Shown here: in pieces, positions 9,344 to 18,757 of the stretch
Layout: every line of letters begins with the position of its first letter
How positions within the stretch are numbered: the first letter of the stretch is position 1
From: Novosphingobium terrae
Lineage (GTDB): Bacteria; Pseudomonadota; Alphaproteobacteria; Sphingomonadales; Sphingomonadaceae
NCBI RefSeq assembly: GCF_017163935.1
Contig: NZ_JABVZR010000001.1
Location: 4,100,844 to 4,164,843, forward strand
Direction of reading: 5' to 3'
Length of the DNA: 64,000 nt
The notes under the pieces: model-generated
Database searches by the model: none
Told to the model about the DNA's origin: nothing
What the model saw: only the letters and a program-made list of their open reading frames with translations
Made by a program: the position numbers and the translations under genes

Positions 9344-10342
9344 ATGACCCAGCCCACCACCGATGTCATCGCCATCGGCAATGCCATCGTCGATGTGATG
9401 GCCCCCTGCGCGGATGCCCTGATCGAGGAGCTGGGCCTCTCGCGCGGCGGCATGACTCTGGTCGACGCGGACCAGGCCAAGGTGCTCTATGATGCCATGG
9501 GCCCGGCGCGCGAAATCTCCGGCGGCTCGGCAGCCAACACGCTGGCCGGTCTGGCCCTGCTGGGTGCCAAGTGCGCCTTCATCGGTCAGGTCGCCGAAGA
9601 CCAGTTGGGCGAGGTTTTCGCCCATGACATTCGCTCGGGCGGCATCTCCTTCGACACGCCCGTCGGCCCCGCCAACCCGCCCACGGGCCGCTGCCTGATC
9701 TTTGTGACGCCCGACGGCCAGCGCACCATGAACACGTTCCTTGGCGCCAGCCAGTTCCTGCCCGCCAGCGCGCTGGACGACAAGGCCATCGCCGACGCGC
9801 AGGTCCTGTACCTCGAAGGCTACCTCTGGGATCCCGAGGAACCCCGCAACGCCATGCGTCGCGCCATCGCCGCCGCCAAGAACGCCGGTCGCAAGGTGGC
9901 CTTCACCCTCTCGGCCGTCTTCGTGATCGACCGCCATCGCGACGATTTCAACGCCCTGATCAATGAGGGCCTGATCGATATCCTCTTCGCGAACGAGGAA
10001 GAACTCGCCGCGCTGACCGGCATCGAAGATTGCCACGAAGGCCTCGCTTCGCTTACGGGCAAGGTGCCCACCGTGGTGGTGACACGCGGCTCGCAGGGCG
10101 CGCTGGCCGTGTCCGAAGGGCAGCAGGCTCAGGTTGCCGCCCAGCCCATCGAGCGCGTGGTGGACACCACCGGCGCTGGCGATCTCTTCGCTTCAGGCTT
10201 CCTCTTCGGTCTCGTGCGTGGGCGTTCTCTGGAGGATTCGCTGACTCTGGGCTCGATCTGCGCAGCCGAGATCATCAGCCATTTCGGCGCTCGTCCCGAG
10301 GTGGATCTGAAGGCTTTGGTTTCCGAAAAGATCGGGGCCTAA
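9344..10342 (+). CDS. PfkB-family sugar/adenosine kinase
   Basis: Cytoplasmic kinase of the ribokinase/PfkB family, 332 residues from the ATG at 9344, which has the ribosome site AGGAAAGG. The N-terminus reads TTDVIAIGNAIVDVMA, the substrate lid and glycine pair appear in SGGSAANTLAGLALLG, and the catalytic and anion-hole motif DTTGAGDLFASGFL lies near residue 275. Family members with this N-terminus are commonly annotated as adenosine kinases; the exact substrate (adenosine, ribose, fructose) cannot be fixed from sequence. Repeat copy 2 follows 16 bp after the stop. Confidence 0.88.
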   Translation: MTQPTTDVIAIGNAIVDVMAPCADALIEELGLSRGGMTLVDADQAKVLYDAMGPAREISGGSAANTLAGLALLGAKCAFIGQVAEDQLGEVFAHDIRSGGISFDTPVGPANPPTGRCLIFVTPDGQRTMNTFLGASQFLPASALDDKAIADAQVLYLEGYLWDPEEPRNAMRRAIAAAKNAGRKVAFTLSAVFVIDRHRDDFNALINEGLIDILFANEEELAALTGIEDCHEGLASLTGKVPTVVVTRGSQGALAVSEGQQAQVAAQPIERVVDTTGAGDLFASGFLFGLVRGRSLEDSLTLGSICAAEIISHFGARPEVDLKALVSEKIGA

Positions 10343-10358
10343 GGTTTGAAAGGGAAAG

Positions 10359-10593
10359 TGCGAGGGGGTTACCCCCTCGCGCTCCCATAACGTCTTCCGA
10401 CGATAGGGCAGGGGCGCCCGATCTTTGCGCCTCGGCTCTCCACCTGCGTGACCTTAAGCGCCGCAGGCTTTCAAGCTCATGATGATAGCGCAATGTTGGC
10501 AAACCCTGCCTGCGGCGCAGCGACGTTGCTCTGTCGCCGAACCCGAAGCGTGAGGCAGACATTAAAGGGAGCGCGAGGGTTATGACCCTCGCA
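10359..10593 (+). repeat. Modular hairpin-ended intergenic repeat, copy 2
   Basis: Starts 16 bp after the kinase stop codon. Short hairpins at both ends: GCGAGGGGG-TTA-CCCCCTCGC at the left, GCGAGGGT-TATG-ACCCTCGC at the right, the latter followed by a T-rich run. Inside are CCCTCGCGCTCCC and GGGAGCGCGAGGG as outer inverted repeats, CGTCTTCCGACG, TCTCCACCTGCG, and the inner inverted pair GCGCCGCAGGC/GCCTGCGGCGC. It fills most of the 341-bp gap before the next gene. Confidence 0.9.
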
Positions 10594-10683
10594 TCATTTT
10601 TTCCCTTTAACCCCTTAAACACCCGGCTGCTCTACCGTCCTGCCGTATACGCATAGAATGCCTGAGCGCAGGAGGCACAACCC

Positions 10684-10881
10684 ATGGCCATTTCCACGAG
10701 TTCGGTGACGTCGAGCACGATCACCCGGACCCAGTATGATTCGCAGCCGCAGCAGCTTCGCGCGCAGCCTGAGCAGAAGACTCAGGCGCAGAAAGAAACC
10801 GAAGCCCCGGCGCCGAATTACAACAGCGATCTCAACCTGCCGAATGACGGCACCGGGGCCAGCTACAGCTTCCTCGTCTGA
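10684..10881 (+). CDS. Small Gln/Ser/Thr-rich hypothetical protein
   Basis: A 65-residue ORF with a strong ribosome site (CAGGAGG) 8-9 bases before the ATG. The protein starts MAISTSSVTSSTITRTQYDS, has a Gln- and Lys-rich centre, and ends NLPNDGTGASYSFLV. It has no signal peptide, membrane segment or recognised domain and is likely unstructured. The ribosome site and independent position support it as a real gene. It converges on purD, 11 bp away. Confidence 0.5.
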   Translation: MAISTSSVTSSTITRTQYDSQPQQLRAQPEQKTQAQKETEAPAPNYNSDLNLPNDGTGASYSFLV

Positions 10882-10892
10882 TCAGCGTGTAA

Positions 10893-12182
10893 TCAGCCTT
10901 CCGCCTCACGCGCCACTTCGCGCCAGCCGATATCGCGGCGGCAGAACAGGTCGGGCGCGGTGATGGCATCCACGGCGGCATAGGCGGCTTTCTGCGCCTC
11001 TGTCACAGTCGCACCCGTCGCCGTGACGTTCAGCACACGACCGCCATTGATGGTCAGTGTGCCTTCCGACAAAGCCGTGCCCGCGTGGAAGACCTTAGCA
11101 CCCGTGGCCTCGGCCTTGTCGATGCCCTTGATGGTGCCGCCCTTCTTGGGTGTTTCGGGATAGTTCTGCGCGGCCAGCACCACCGTCAGCGCGGTGTCCT
11201 TGCTGAACACCGGCGGCTTGGCAGAGGCCAGCTCGCCCGTGGCGCAGGCCAGCAGCAGCTCGGCCAGGTCCGACTGCAGGCGGCTCATCATCACCTGCGT
11301 TTCGGGGTCGCCGAAGCGGGCGTTGTATTCGATCAGGCTCGGGCCGTTGGCGGTCAGCATCAGCCCGGCGAAGAGTACGCCGCAATAGGGCGTTCCCTCG
11401 GCGGCCAGCGTGCTGACGGTGGGGGCGATGATGCGCTCCATCACCTCGGCTTCCAGTTCGGGCGTCAGCACGGGGGCGGGGGAGTAGGCGCCCATGCCGC
11501 CAGTGTTGGGGCCGGTGTCGCCTTCGCCCACGCGCTTATGGTCCTGAGCACTGGCGAAGGCCATGATGCTGGTGCCATCGGTGAGGGCGAAGAAGCTGGC
11601 TTCCTCGCCGGTCATGAACTCCTCGATCACGGCTTCGGCGCCCGCCGAGCCGAAGCGACCGGCGAAGATGTCCTTCACGGCGGCGACGGCCTCATCCATC
11701 GTCATGGCGACGGTGACGCCCTTGCCGGCGGCGAGCCCATCGGCCTTGATCACCACGGGCGCGCCGAAACGCTCCAGAGCAGCCATGGCGTCGGCCTCGC
11801 TGGAGACGCGCTCGTAACCGGCGGTGGGGATGCCCGCGCGGGCGCACAGATCCTTGGTGAAGCCCTTGGAGCCTTCCAGCTGGGCCGCTTCCTTCGAGGG
11901 CCCGAACACCGGCACGCCCGCCGCGCGCAGCGAATCGCCAAGGCCATCGACCAGCGGCGCTTCGGGGCCGACGACCACCAGACCGATGGCCTGCAGGTGG
12001 CAGAAGGCGACCACGGCATCATGGTTCGTCACATCCAGCTTCACGCATTCGGCGTCTTGCGCGATGCCCGGATTCCCGGGCGCGGCGAAGAGCTTTCCAC
12101 CGCTACGCACCGCTTGGGATTGCGCCAGCTGCCACGCCAGCGCATGTTCGCGCCCGCCCGAGCCCAGGAGAAGGATGTTCAT
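10893..12182 (-). CDS. purD: Phosphoribosylamine-glycine ligase
   Basis: ATP-grasp enzyme that joins glycine to phosphoribosylamine in purine synthesis. The 429-residue length is normal. It begins [19 protein letters not shown], the invariant PurD start, and contains [14 protein letters not shown], the ATP-grasp segment [17 protein letters not shown], the DHKR region [20 protein letters not shown] and [11 protein letters not shown]. Its ATG (12182-12180) overlaps the start codon of divergent xseA by two bases, so the purD promoter must lie inside the xseA reading frame. Confidence 0.97.
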   Translation of the reverse strand: MNILLLGSGGREHALAWQLAQSQAVRSGGKLFAAPGNPGIAQDAECVKLDVTNHDAVVAFCHLQAIGLVVVGPEAPLVDGLGDSLRAAGVPVFGPSKEAAQLEGSKGFTKDLCARAGIPTAGYERVSSEADAMAALERFGAPVVIKADGLAAGKGVTVAMTMDEAVAAVKDIFAGRFGSAGAEAVIEEFMTGEEASFFALTDGTSIMAFASAQDHKRVGEGDTGPNTGGMGAYSPAPVLTPELEAEVMERIIAPTVSTLAAEGTPYCGVLFAGLMLTANGPSLIEYNARFGDPETQVMMSRLQSDLAELLLACATGELASAKPPVFSKDTALTVVLAAQNYPETPKKGGTIKGIDKAEATGAKVFHAGTALSEGTLTINGGRVLNVTATGATVTEAQKAAYAAVDAITAPDLFCRRDIGWREVAREAEG

Positions 12183-13671
12183 GCCCGCTTACCCGCCTTA
12201 TGCCGATGATGATGGTCCTGGCGGGCTGGTAGCGAAGCAGACGCCCGGGGACAACGCAGAGGCGCTCTCCATCACCGAGATTTCCGCGCTTTTGAAGCGA
12301 ACGGTGGAAGATCGCTTCGGTTTTGTGCGGGTGCGGGGTGAATTGTCGGGCGTGAAGCGCGCGGCATCGGGCCATTTGTATCTGGCGCTGAAGGATGAGG
12401 GCGCGCGTCTGGATGGCGTGATGTGGAAGGGCAGCGTGGCGCGTCTGGGCTTTCTGCCCGAGGATGGCGTGGAGGTGATCGCCACCGGCAAGCTGACCAC
12501 CTATCCGGGCCGCTCGAACTATCAGATCGTCATCGAACGCATGGAGATCGCGGGCGAGGGCGCTTTGCTGGCCTTGCTGGCGAAGACTAAGGCGCGGCTT
12601 GAGTCGGAGGGGCTGTTCGCCTCGGAGCGCAAGCGGGCGCTGCCCTTTCTGCCGTGCGTGATCGGCGTGGTGACATCGCCTACCGGCGCAGTGATCCGCG
12701 ATATTCTCCACCGTCTGGCCGACCGCTTTCCCAGCCATGTGATCCTCTGGCCGGTGCTGGTGCAGGGGCAGGGCGCGGCGCAGCAGGTGGCCGCGGCGGT
12801 GCGCGGCTTTGGTGCCTTGGAGCCCGGTGGCCCGGTGCCTCGACCCGATGTGCTGATCGTCGGGCGCGGCGGCGGCAGCATCGAGGATCTGTGGTGCTTC
12901 AACGAGGAAGAGGTGGTGCGCGCCATCGCCGAAAGCCCGATCCCCGTGATCAGCGCCGTCGGCCATGAAACCGACACGACTCTGGCCGATTTCGCTGCCG
13001 ACCGCCGCGCGCCGACCCCCACTGCCGCCGCCGAAATGGCTGTGCCGGTGCGTGAGGATCTGCTGGATACGGTCGGCGAATTTGGGCTGCGTCAGCGCCG
13101 TGCGGTGACGCGCGGGCTCGATCTGGCGCGTGAACGCCTGTCGGTGCGGGCGCAGCGTCTGCCCTCGGCCCGCACGCTGCTGGAAGAGCCGACGCAGGCT
13201 CTGGATGAAGCGAGTGAGAGGCTGCGTCGCGGTCTGGCCGGGCGGGCGCAGGTGGCGGGGGGGCAGTTGCAGCGCGTCGCCGGGCGGCTGTCGCTGCCGT
13301 TGCTGGCAGCGCGGCTGGAGCGGGCGCGCGAAAGGCTGGCCGCTCAGCGTTTGAACCCCGCGCTGCTCACGGCGCGATTGCGTGAGGACGGGCGGCGGCT
13401 CGATGGCGTGGCCCGCGTGATGGCCAGTCTTAACCCTGACGCGATGCTGGCGCGGGGCTATGTGCGGGTGACCGGCGCGGATGGCCGCACGCTGGTGGGC
13501 AGCTCCCAAGCCTCGACCGAGGCGCGGCTGACTCTGCACTTCCGAGACGGTCTGCTCGATGTTGCGCCACTGGATTCAGAGGTTTCGCCGCAGCGCGCGG
13601 CCCCTCGCAAGGCGCCTGTGCGTCGCAGCGAATCACCGGAAAAGCCCTTACAGGACGACCTGTTCGGCTGA
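12181..13671 (+). CDS. xseA: Exodeoxyribonuclease VII large subunit
   Basis: Catalytic subunit of exonuclease VII, which degrades single-stranded DNA with XseB. It has 496 residues: an N-terminal OB-fold (about 28-120, with [20 protein letters not shown]), the nuclease core with [27 protein letters not shown] and [22 protein letters not shown], then a long coiled-coil region rich in Arg, Glu and Leu, and a C-terminal tail with [16 protein letters not shown] sequence. The start ATG at 12181 is the only in-frame ATG before the OB-fold and shares a CATG with divergent purD. No xseB is seen nearby. Confidence 0.95.
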   Translation: MPAYPPYADDDGPGGLVAKQTPGDNAEALSITEISALLKRTVEDRFGFVRVRGELSGVKRAASGHLYLALKDEGARLDGVMWKGSVARLGFLPEDGVEVIATGKLTTYPGRSNYQIVIERMEIAGEGALLALLAKTKARLESEGLFASERKRALPFLPCVIGVVTSPTGAVIRDILHRLADRFPSHVILWPVLVQGQGAAQQVAAAVRGFGALEPGGPVPRPDVLIVGRGGGSIEDLWCFNEEEVVRAIAESPIPVISAVGHETDTTLADFAADRRAPTPTAAAEMAVPVREDLLDTVGEFGLRQRRAVTRGLDLARERLSVRAQRLPSARTLLEEPTQALDEASERLRRGLAGRAQVAGGQLQRVAGRLSLPLLAARLERARERLAAQRLNPALLTARLREDGRRLDGVARVMASLNPDAMLARGYVRVTGADGRTLVGSSQASTEARLTLHFRDGLLDVAPLDSEVSPQRAAPRKAPVRRSESPEKPLQDDLFG

Positions 13672-13720
13672 CGCGCCCGATGGCATTGGAGCGCGGCGCC
13701 AAAGATGTTAGTAAGGTTAG

Positions 13721-13921
13721 ATGTTGATGAATTCTGCCGAACGTATCGCCGTCTTGCGTTATGAGCCCAGTGGATTCCGTATGGTCAGCCCGGGCAGCCA
13801 TGTTGTGTGCGCCGTGACGGGTGAGAAGATCCCGCTCGACTCCCTCCGTTACTGGAGCGTCGAGTGGCAGGAAGCCTATGCCAGCCCGGAGATCGCCACG
13901 AAGCGCATGCTGGGCTTGTGA
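13721..13921 (+). CDS. DUF2093 protein
   Basis: A 66-residue protein of the alphaproteobacterial DUF2093 family, with PSGFRMVSPGSHVVCAVTG and LDSLRYWSVEWQEAYASPE as the recognisable core. The function is unknown. The start could also be the ATG at 13727. Its stop overlaps the GTG start of the M23 peptidase (GTGA), so the two are probably translated together. Confidence 0.8.
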   Translation: MLMNSAERIAVLRYEPSGFRMVSPGSHVVCAVTGEKIPLDSLRYWSVEWQEAYASPEIATKRMLGL

Positions 13922-14757
13922 TCTCCCGCCGCGGGGCGCTGGCCGGGTTAGGACTTAGCCTGATCCCTGCGCAGCTGAGGGCTGCGGGTCTGACAGCTCC
14001 CCCTTTGGCCAATCCCACCGGCGTGCTGATGCAAGGTGGCTGGGCGCGGGGGCAGGTCGCCGGAAAGCCGCGCCTGACGCTGGGCAGCCAGACGGTCGAT
14101 TACGATGCGGATGGCCGTTTTTTCCTCGCCTTTGATCGCGATGCGCAGCCCACGGCGACGCTGACCGCCGATTATGGCACCGCCGGTATCAGCAGTCGCA
14201 CCTTGGCCATCGCGCCGCGCGCCTGGCCGATCGAGCATATCGATGCTCCCTTCCATCCCCCCGCCGTGCCCGATGAGGCCTTTGCGAAACTCCGGGCGAC
14301 GGAAGTGGCACGAATCGAGGCTGCCCGCGCGCAGGTGACGGGCGCCACGGGCTGGCGGCAGGCCTTTATCTGGCCCGCGCATGGCCGGATTTCCGGGCGT
14401 TTCGGATCTCAGCGCATCTATCGCGGCACGCCGGGCGCCTATCACAGCGGGCTGGACATCGCGCCGGGCGCCGGGGTGACCTATGTCGCGCCCGCCGATG
14501 GTGTGGTGGTACTGGCGGCTTCGGCCCCCTTCACGCTGGAGGGCAATCTGCTGATGCTGGACCATGGCATGGGGCTGAATTCGGCTTTCTTGCATGCGCA
14601 GCGTCTGCTGGTGCGTGAAGGTGACAGGGTGACTCAAGGGCAGCCGCTGGGTCTGGTCGGCATGACCGGTCGAGCCACTGGCCCCCATCTGCATTGGAGT
14701 CTGCGCTGGCGCGAGGCCCGATTGGACCCTTTGCTGATCCTGCCGCCGGCGGGGTGA
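13918..14757 (+). CDS. M23-family (LytM-type) peptidase, exported
   Basis: Envelope peptidase or peptidase-like activator of murein turnover, 279 residues. The GTG at 13918 overlaps the DUF2093 stop. The N-terminus ISRRGALAGLGLSLIPAQLRA has a twin arginine and a hydrophobic core, consistent with Tat or Sec export. A beta-rich N-terminal domain (about 30-130) precedes the LytM domain: GRISGRFGSQRIYRGTP, then HSGLDIAPGAG with the first zinc ligands H and D, and GPHLHWSLRW with the final H-x-H. All zinc ligands are present, so it should be catalytically active. A terminator follows directly. Confidence 0.9.
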   Translation: MISRRGALAGLGLSLIPAQLRAAGLTAPPLANPTGVLMQGGWARGQVAGKPRLTLGSQTVDYDADGRFFLAFDRDAQPTATLTADYGTAGISSRTLAIAPRAWPIEHIDAPFHPPAVPDEAFAKLRATEVARIEAARAQVTGATGWRQAFIWPAHGRISGRFGSQRIYRGTPGAYHSGLDIAPGAGVTYVAPADGVVVLAASAPFTLEGNLLMLDHGMGLNSAFLHAQRLLVREGDRVTQGQPLGLVGMTGRATGPHLHWSLRWREARLDPLLILPPAG

Positions 14758-14767
14758 CCTTGCGGTT

Positions 14768-14791
14768 AATCCCGCAAAATCAGGGATTTTT
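14768..14791 (+). terminator. Terminator after the M23 peptidase
   Basis: AATCCC and GGGATT pair around a 9-base loop, followed by a run of five T. An alternative overlapping stem TTGCGG/CCGCAA (14760-14777) uses part of the same sequence, so only one can form at a time. Confidence 0.45.
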
Positions 14792-14935
14792 CCTGTCAAT
14801 TCGTCGAACGGGTCTTTTGTAGATTTTCGACAAATTTTTAAATCCACGATTTTACGCGAAAGAGCGGGCTCCCTCTCGGTTCTTACGGATTTTGGTAATT
14901 TTATATCAATGAATCGTCAAAAAACATCAGAAGGA

Positions 14936-14952
14936 TGCGAAAATATGTCGCA
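14936..14952. promoter_or_regulatory. Inverted repeat far upstream of the TonB receptor
   Basis: TGCGAAAATATGTCGCA is TGCGA and TCGCA around a 7-base spacer in AT-rich DNA about 290 bp before the receptor. It could be an operator, for instance of a Fur-type regulator, but spacing and distance make this uncertain. The rest of the 480-bp gap (14800-15199) is AT-rich and holds no gene I can support. Confidence 0.25.
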
Positions 14953-15199
14953 AGCCTTCAGGTAAAATACCGGATTGCCCTTTGCGCCATCTTCACGGGA
15001 GTTGTGTTTTCTACATCTCGTTGTGACAGTTTCGCAACATTGTGACGCTTTTTTGCTGACAGCCATGTCAGCATCTTTTCGCACCACACGGGCTTTGCCA
15101 TGAATGCACATCGTTCTTACGCGGCTCCTGGTCGCTTCGATCCCCGGGAAAGGGAAGAAGCGAGGGCAACCGGAGCCAGTCAAGCGTGAGAGCTACACC

Positions 15200-15223
15200 G
15201 TGAATGGCGGGGGCGCCATTCAC
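15200..15223 (+). promoter_or_regulatory. Perfect hairpin in the TonB receptor leader
   Basis: GTGAATGGCG and CGCCATTCAC form a perfect 10-bp stem around a GGGG loop, 17 bp before the ATG of the receptor gene and just before its AACAGGGG ribosome region. In the mRNA this would be a very stable stem next to the translation start, either protecting the 5' end or modulating ribosome access. Confidence 0.5.
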
Positions 15224-15240
15224 TGGAACAGGGGTGAAAC

Positions 15241-18200
15241 ATGAAAGTAGCATTTAGCAATGCGCTGCTGGGCAGCGCTGCGCCGCTCGTTCTCGGCGTG
15301 TGCCTGGTTTCCGGCACGGCCTTCGCACAGGATGCCGCCAAGCCGAACGAACCCAAGGCTGAAGAGGCTCAGACCATCGTGGTGACGGGCTCGATCCTGC
15401 GCCGCACCAATACCGAGACCGTTTCGCCGGTCACCACCATCACTGCCGATCAACTTGACCAGCGCGGCATCAGCACAGTGCAGGAAGGCCTGCAGACGCT
15501 GGCCGCCAACAACGGTCCGGCGCTGACCAACAGCTTCACCGCCAACGGCGCCTTTGCTGCCGGTGCCTCGGCGATCTCGCTGCGTGGCCTGACCACCAAC
15601 TCGACCTTGGTGCTGTTCGACGGTCTGCGCGCTGCTTACTATCCGCTGGCCGATGACGGCTCGCGCAACTTCGTCGACCTCAACACCATCCCCGATGACA
15701 TCATCGAGAAGGTGGACGTTCTGAAGGACGGCGCTTCCTCGGCTTACGGCGCCGACGCCATCGCCGGCGTTGTCAACATCAAGACCAAGCGTCAGTTCAA
15801 GGGTCTGTCGATCCGCGCTGAGGGCGGCATTTCCAGCCGTGCCGACGCCGGCTCGCAGCGGATCAGCATCACGGCTGGTAAGGGCGACATCGAGGAAAAC
15901 GGCTACAACGCCTACGTCAGCGGTTTCTACTACCACTCGGCCGAGCTGTATAACCGCGATCGTCCCTATCCTTTCAACACCTCCAACTACGGCCGTCTGG
16001 GCAATGTCGCCTCGACCGGCGTGACGGGGGGTGTGAACGACAACGGCACCTACACGCAGGGCACGCCCACCAGCTCGATCTTCTACGTCCGTCCCTATGA
16101 TGCGACGAACACCACGGCTGTGGCAGGCTCGCGCTTTGCCGCGCTCAACACGGCTCAGTGCCGCGGCACCAATTACACGCTGAACGCCACCGATCTGGCG
16201 GCCAATCCCACGGCGCCGACCACGGTTTGCGGCGTTGACTATACGGCTGCCTATGGTGTGATCCAGCCCGAGATCAAGCGTTACGGCGGTTCGGCCAAGG
16301 TCACGGCCAAGCTGAACGACACGATCGAGGCCTATGCCGAGTTCAACTTCCTGCAGACCACTACGGATTACACCGGCCAGCCCGCCGTGATCCGCGGTAA
16401 CGCGCCTGCCGGTATCTACTATCCGCAGTTCAGCAACTCCGCTGCTGCCGGCGGCGCCTACACGCTCAACTCGGGTATCATTGCTCTGCCGGTCTATGTT
16501 TGCGCCCGCGCTGCTGGCGTGTCGGCCGTGAACGTCAATGGCGTGCCCACCGTTCCGGGCTGCACTGCCGCCAATGGCACGCTTAATCCGAACAACCCCT
16601 ATGCCGCTCAGGGATATGTTGCCCGTATCCAGGGCCGCGATCTGAGCAGCGTGACCTACAACGAAACGCGCAACCGTACCTATCGCGGCGCCTTCGGCGT
16701 GTCGGGGCAGGTCACCGATGCGATCACCTTCGATGTGGGCGGTACCGCCATGCATGACGATCTGCGTCGTCTGCAGCGCGGTTATGTCAACATCCAGCAT
16801 CTGCTGGATGTGGTGGCTGACGGCACCTATAATTTCGTCAATCCCGCCGCCAACTCGCAAGCTGTGAATGACTATCTGAAGCCCGACAACATCACCAACG
16901 CGACTTCGGATCAGGTTCAGCTGCAGGCCAACATGGGCTTCAAGCTGGCCGACCTGCCCGGCGGCCCGCTGCAGGTGGCCATTGGTGGTTCGGAGCGCTA
17001 TGAAGCGGTGAACGCTCCCAGCGGCAACAGCGACTTCAACGGCCCGACCCAGCGTTACTTCACTCTCAATGCCTTCGGCACGGTAGGTAGCCGCTGGATT
17101 TCCTCGGCCTATGGTGAAATTTCGGCCCCTGTTGTGAAGTCGTTGGAGCTGACGGCTGCTGGTCGTTATGACCACTATTCGAGCGGTCAGAGCGCCTTCT
17201 CGCCCAAGGCCGGCTTCAAGTTCAAGCCGGTTCGTCAGGTGATGATCCGCGGCACCTGGTCGAAGGGCTTCCGCATCCCGTCCTTCGGCGAGGCGAACTC
17301 GCTGCCGACCACGGGCTATGTGACCAACCCGTCCAATGTGTTCAACGATGCCTATCTGGCTCAGTACACCAACCCGGCACTTGGCACGCCTTGTAACGTT
17401 GCCAACTTCGCAAAGGCTTGCCCTGCCTATCTGACGGCAGGTAGCTACGGCTACACTACGCTGGCGACCCCGACCTTGAAGTCGGAAAAGTCGCGCAGCT
17501 TCACGCTGGGGGCGGTGTTCGAACCGGTGCGCAACCTGTCCTTCACTGTCGACTTCTACGACATCAAGAAGGACCAGTTGATCACCGCGCCGCTGGCGGC
17601 GCCTGCGCTGATCGCTTACTACTCGGGTGGTGCGATCCCCGCCGGTTACACTGTCACCGCCGATGGCCCGGATACGTCGGACGCTTTCGTGTCGCCCACG
17701 GCCAAGCCGCGCGCGGCTCTGGTTCTGGCTAATTTGATCAACGCCAACAGCCAGACGGTGCGTGGCATGGACTTCGAGGCGGAGTTCCGTCACAAGTTCA
17801 GCCACAATGTGACTTGGACCAGCTCGCTTGAAGCGGACTGGATCATGCTGCTCGAAACAAAGTTCGCCGATGGCCATACCGAGCGCTATGATGGTACGCT
17901 GGGTAACTACAACCTGACCGCCGGTTCGGGCACGCCCAGCGTCAAGGGCACCTGGATGAACACGCTGGAAATCGGCAAGGTGAAGATCACCGACACGCTG
18001 AACTACATCAGCGGTTACAACCTGTCGGCGATGGACCAGGGCGGTACCTACAAGGACTGCAGCCTGCGTCCTTCCTATTGGTCGGCGTGCAACGTGAAGA
18101 GCCTGATCACCACCGACGTGAACGTGCAGGTGAAGGTCAATGACCAGTTCACTGTTTACGGCACGGTCAACAATCTGCTCAACCAGATGCCGCCGATCGA

Positions 18201-18297
18201 TCCGGTGACCTATGGTGCGCATGGCTACAACCCTGTGCAGGGCGGTACCGCCATTCTGGGCCGCTACTTCAAGGTTGGCGCGAAGGTGAACTTCTAA
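15241..18297 (+). CDS. TonB-dependent outer-membrane receptor, 1018 residues
   Basis: Outer-membrane active transporter. A signal peptide (about 1-29, ending TAFA) is followed by a short region with AQTIVVTGSILRR, which resembles the TonB box, and then a plug domain with GISTVQEGLQTLAA, SAISLRGLTTNSTLVLFDG and VDVLKDGASSAYGADAIAGVVNI. A beta-barrel fills the rest, ending GRYFKVGAKVNF with the terminal Phe needed for outer-membrane assembly. At 1018 residues it is one of the large receptors expanded in sphingomonads; the substrate is unknown (siderophore, oligosaccharide or peptide). Codon use is smoother and richer in preferred codons than in its neighbours, suggesting high expression. It is monocistronic, with a terminator after it. 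Confidence 0.93.
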   Translation: MKVAFSNALLGSAAPLVLGVCLVSGTAFAQDAAKPNEPKAEEAQTIVVTGSILRRTNTETVSPVTTITADQLDQRGISTVQEGLQTLAANNGPALTNSFTANGAFAAGASAISLRGLTTNSTLVLFDGLRAAYYPLADDGSRNFVDLNTIPDDIIEKVDVLKDGASSAYGADAIAGVVNIKTKRQFKGLSIRAEGGISSRADAGSQRISITAGKGDIEENGYNAYVSGFYYHSAELYNRDRPYPFNTSNYGRLGNVASTGVTGGVNDNGTYTQGTPTSSIFYVRPYDATNTTAVAGSRFAALNTAQCRGTNYTLNATDLAANPTAPTTVCGVDYTAAYGVIQPEIKRYGGSAKVTAKLNDTIEAYAEFNFLQTTTDYTGQPAVIRGNAPAGIYYPQFSNSAAAGGAYTLNSGIIALPVYVCARAAGVSAVNVNGVPTVPGCTAANGTLNPNNPYAAQGYVARIQGRDLSSVTYNETRNRTYRGAFGVSGQVTDAITFDVGGTAMHDDLRRLQRGYVNIQHLLDVVADGTYNFVNPAANSQAVNDYLKPDNITNATSDQVQLQANMGFKLADLPGGPLQVAIGGSERYEAVNAPSGNSDFNGPTQRYFTLNAFGTVGSRWISSAYGEISAPVVKSLELTAAGRYDHYSSGQSAFSPKAGFKFKPVRQVMIRGTWSKGFRIPSFGEANSLPTTGYVTNPSNVFNDAYLAQYTNPALGTPCNVANFAKACPAYLTAGSYGYTTLATPTLKSEKSRSFTLGAVFEPVRNLSFTVDFYDIKKDQLITAPLAAPALIAYYSGGAIPAGYTVTADGPDTSDAFVSPTAKPRAALVLANLINANSQTVRGMDFEAEFRHKFSHNVTWTSSLEADWIMLLETKFADGHTERYDGTLGNYNLTAGSGTPSVKGTWMNTLEIGKVKITDTLNYISGYNLSAMDQGGTYKDCSLRPSYWSACNVKSLITTDVNVQVKVNDQFTVYGTVNNLLNQMPPIDPVTYGAHGYNPVQGGTAILGRYFKVGAKVNF

Positions 18298-18323
18298 GGT
18301 TCGTCTCAAGCCTTGAAAAAATC

Positions 18324-18355
18324 GGGGGGTGGCCTGAGAGGGCTGCCCCCTTTTT
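18324..18355 (+). terminator. Intrinsic terminator of the TonB receptor gene
   Basis: GGGGGTGGCC and GGGCTGCCCCC form a near-perfect stem around TGAGA, followed directly by TTTTTCTTTTT. It lies 27 bp after the stop codon. Confidence 0.85.
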
Positions 18356-18377
18356 CTTTTTCAGATTTAGAGGTTAA

Positions 18378-18663
18378 GCAGGGGGCGTTACGCCCCCTGC
18401 ACCCCCGTTATGTCTTCCGACGAAGCGAGGGTGAGGGCGGAAGCCTTGCGCGCCGGCTCTCTGTTGCGCTGCAGGATTCCAAATTCTGAGAGGTTTCGTG
18501 GAAGCGCTGGTATCGCTGCCTGCGGCGCTTTGCGTGGCGCAAGTGGAGAGGCTGGCGCACCGATGGGGTAGCCACTGCCATTTCGTCGGAAGGCGATCTG
18601 GGAGCGTGAAGAGCTGGAGCATTTCTGTTGAGAAATGCGACCAACAACGGGGCAGCCCTCGCA
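18378..18663 (-). repeat. Modular hairpin-ended intergenic repeat, copy 3
   Basis: Mostly in reverse orientation relative to copy 2. The left end is a short hairpin with altered arms, GCAGGGGGCG-TTA-CGCCCCCTGC, followed by GTCTTCCGACG. The right half reads, on the minus strand, like the left half of other copies, with CGCTCCCAGATCG and CTTCCGACG. The right end is the long hairpin type with the stem GCATTTCT/AGAAATGC beside CGACCAACAA. It sits between the receptor terminator and the rpmB terminator; unlike other copies, it is 80 bp or more from either stop codon. Confidence 0.75.
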
Positions 18664-18691
18664 TCTTTTCTCTTCCGGAATCCGCGCAAAC

Positions 18692-18727
18692 AAAAAGGCG
18701 CGGCAGGACGAACCTGCCGCGCCTTTT
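18692..18727. terminator. Bidirectional terminator by rpmB
   Basis: GGCGCGGCAGG and CCTGCCGCGCC form a perfect 11-bp stem with an ACGAA loop, flanked by A5 on the left and TTTT on the right, so it works in both directions. It lies 30 bp after the rpmB stop on the minus strand. Confidence 0.85.
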
Positions 18728-18757
18728 GTGCTGGCGCTGAAACCTGCGTCGAGCCGA

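Noticed and set aside
15220..18309. A 1029-codon open frame on the minus strand opposite the TonB receptor
   Set aside because: It is an antisense shadow created by GC-rich codon bias; the plus-strand product has a signal peptide, plug and barrel motifs, the antisense one has no recognisable feature.
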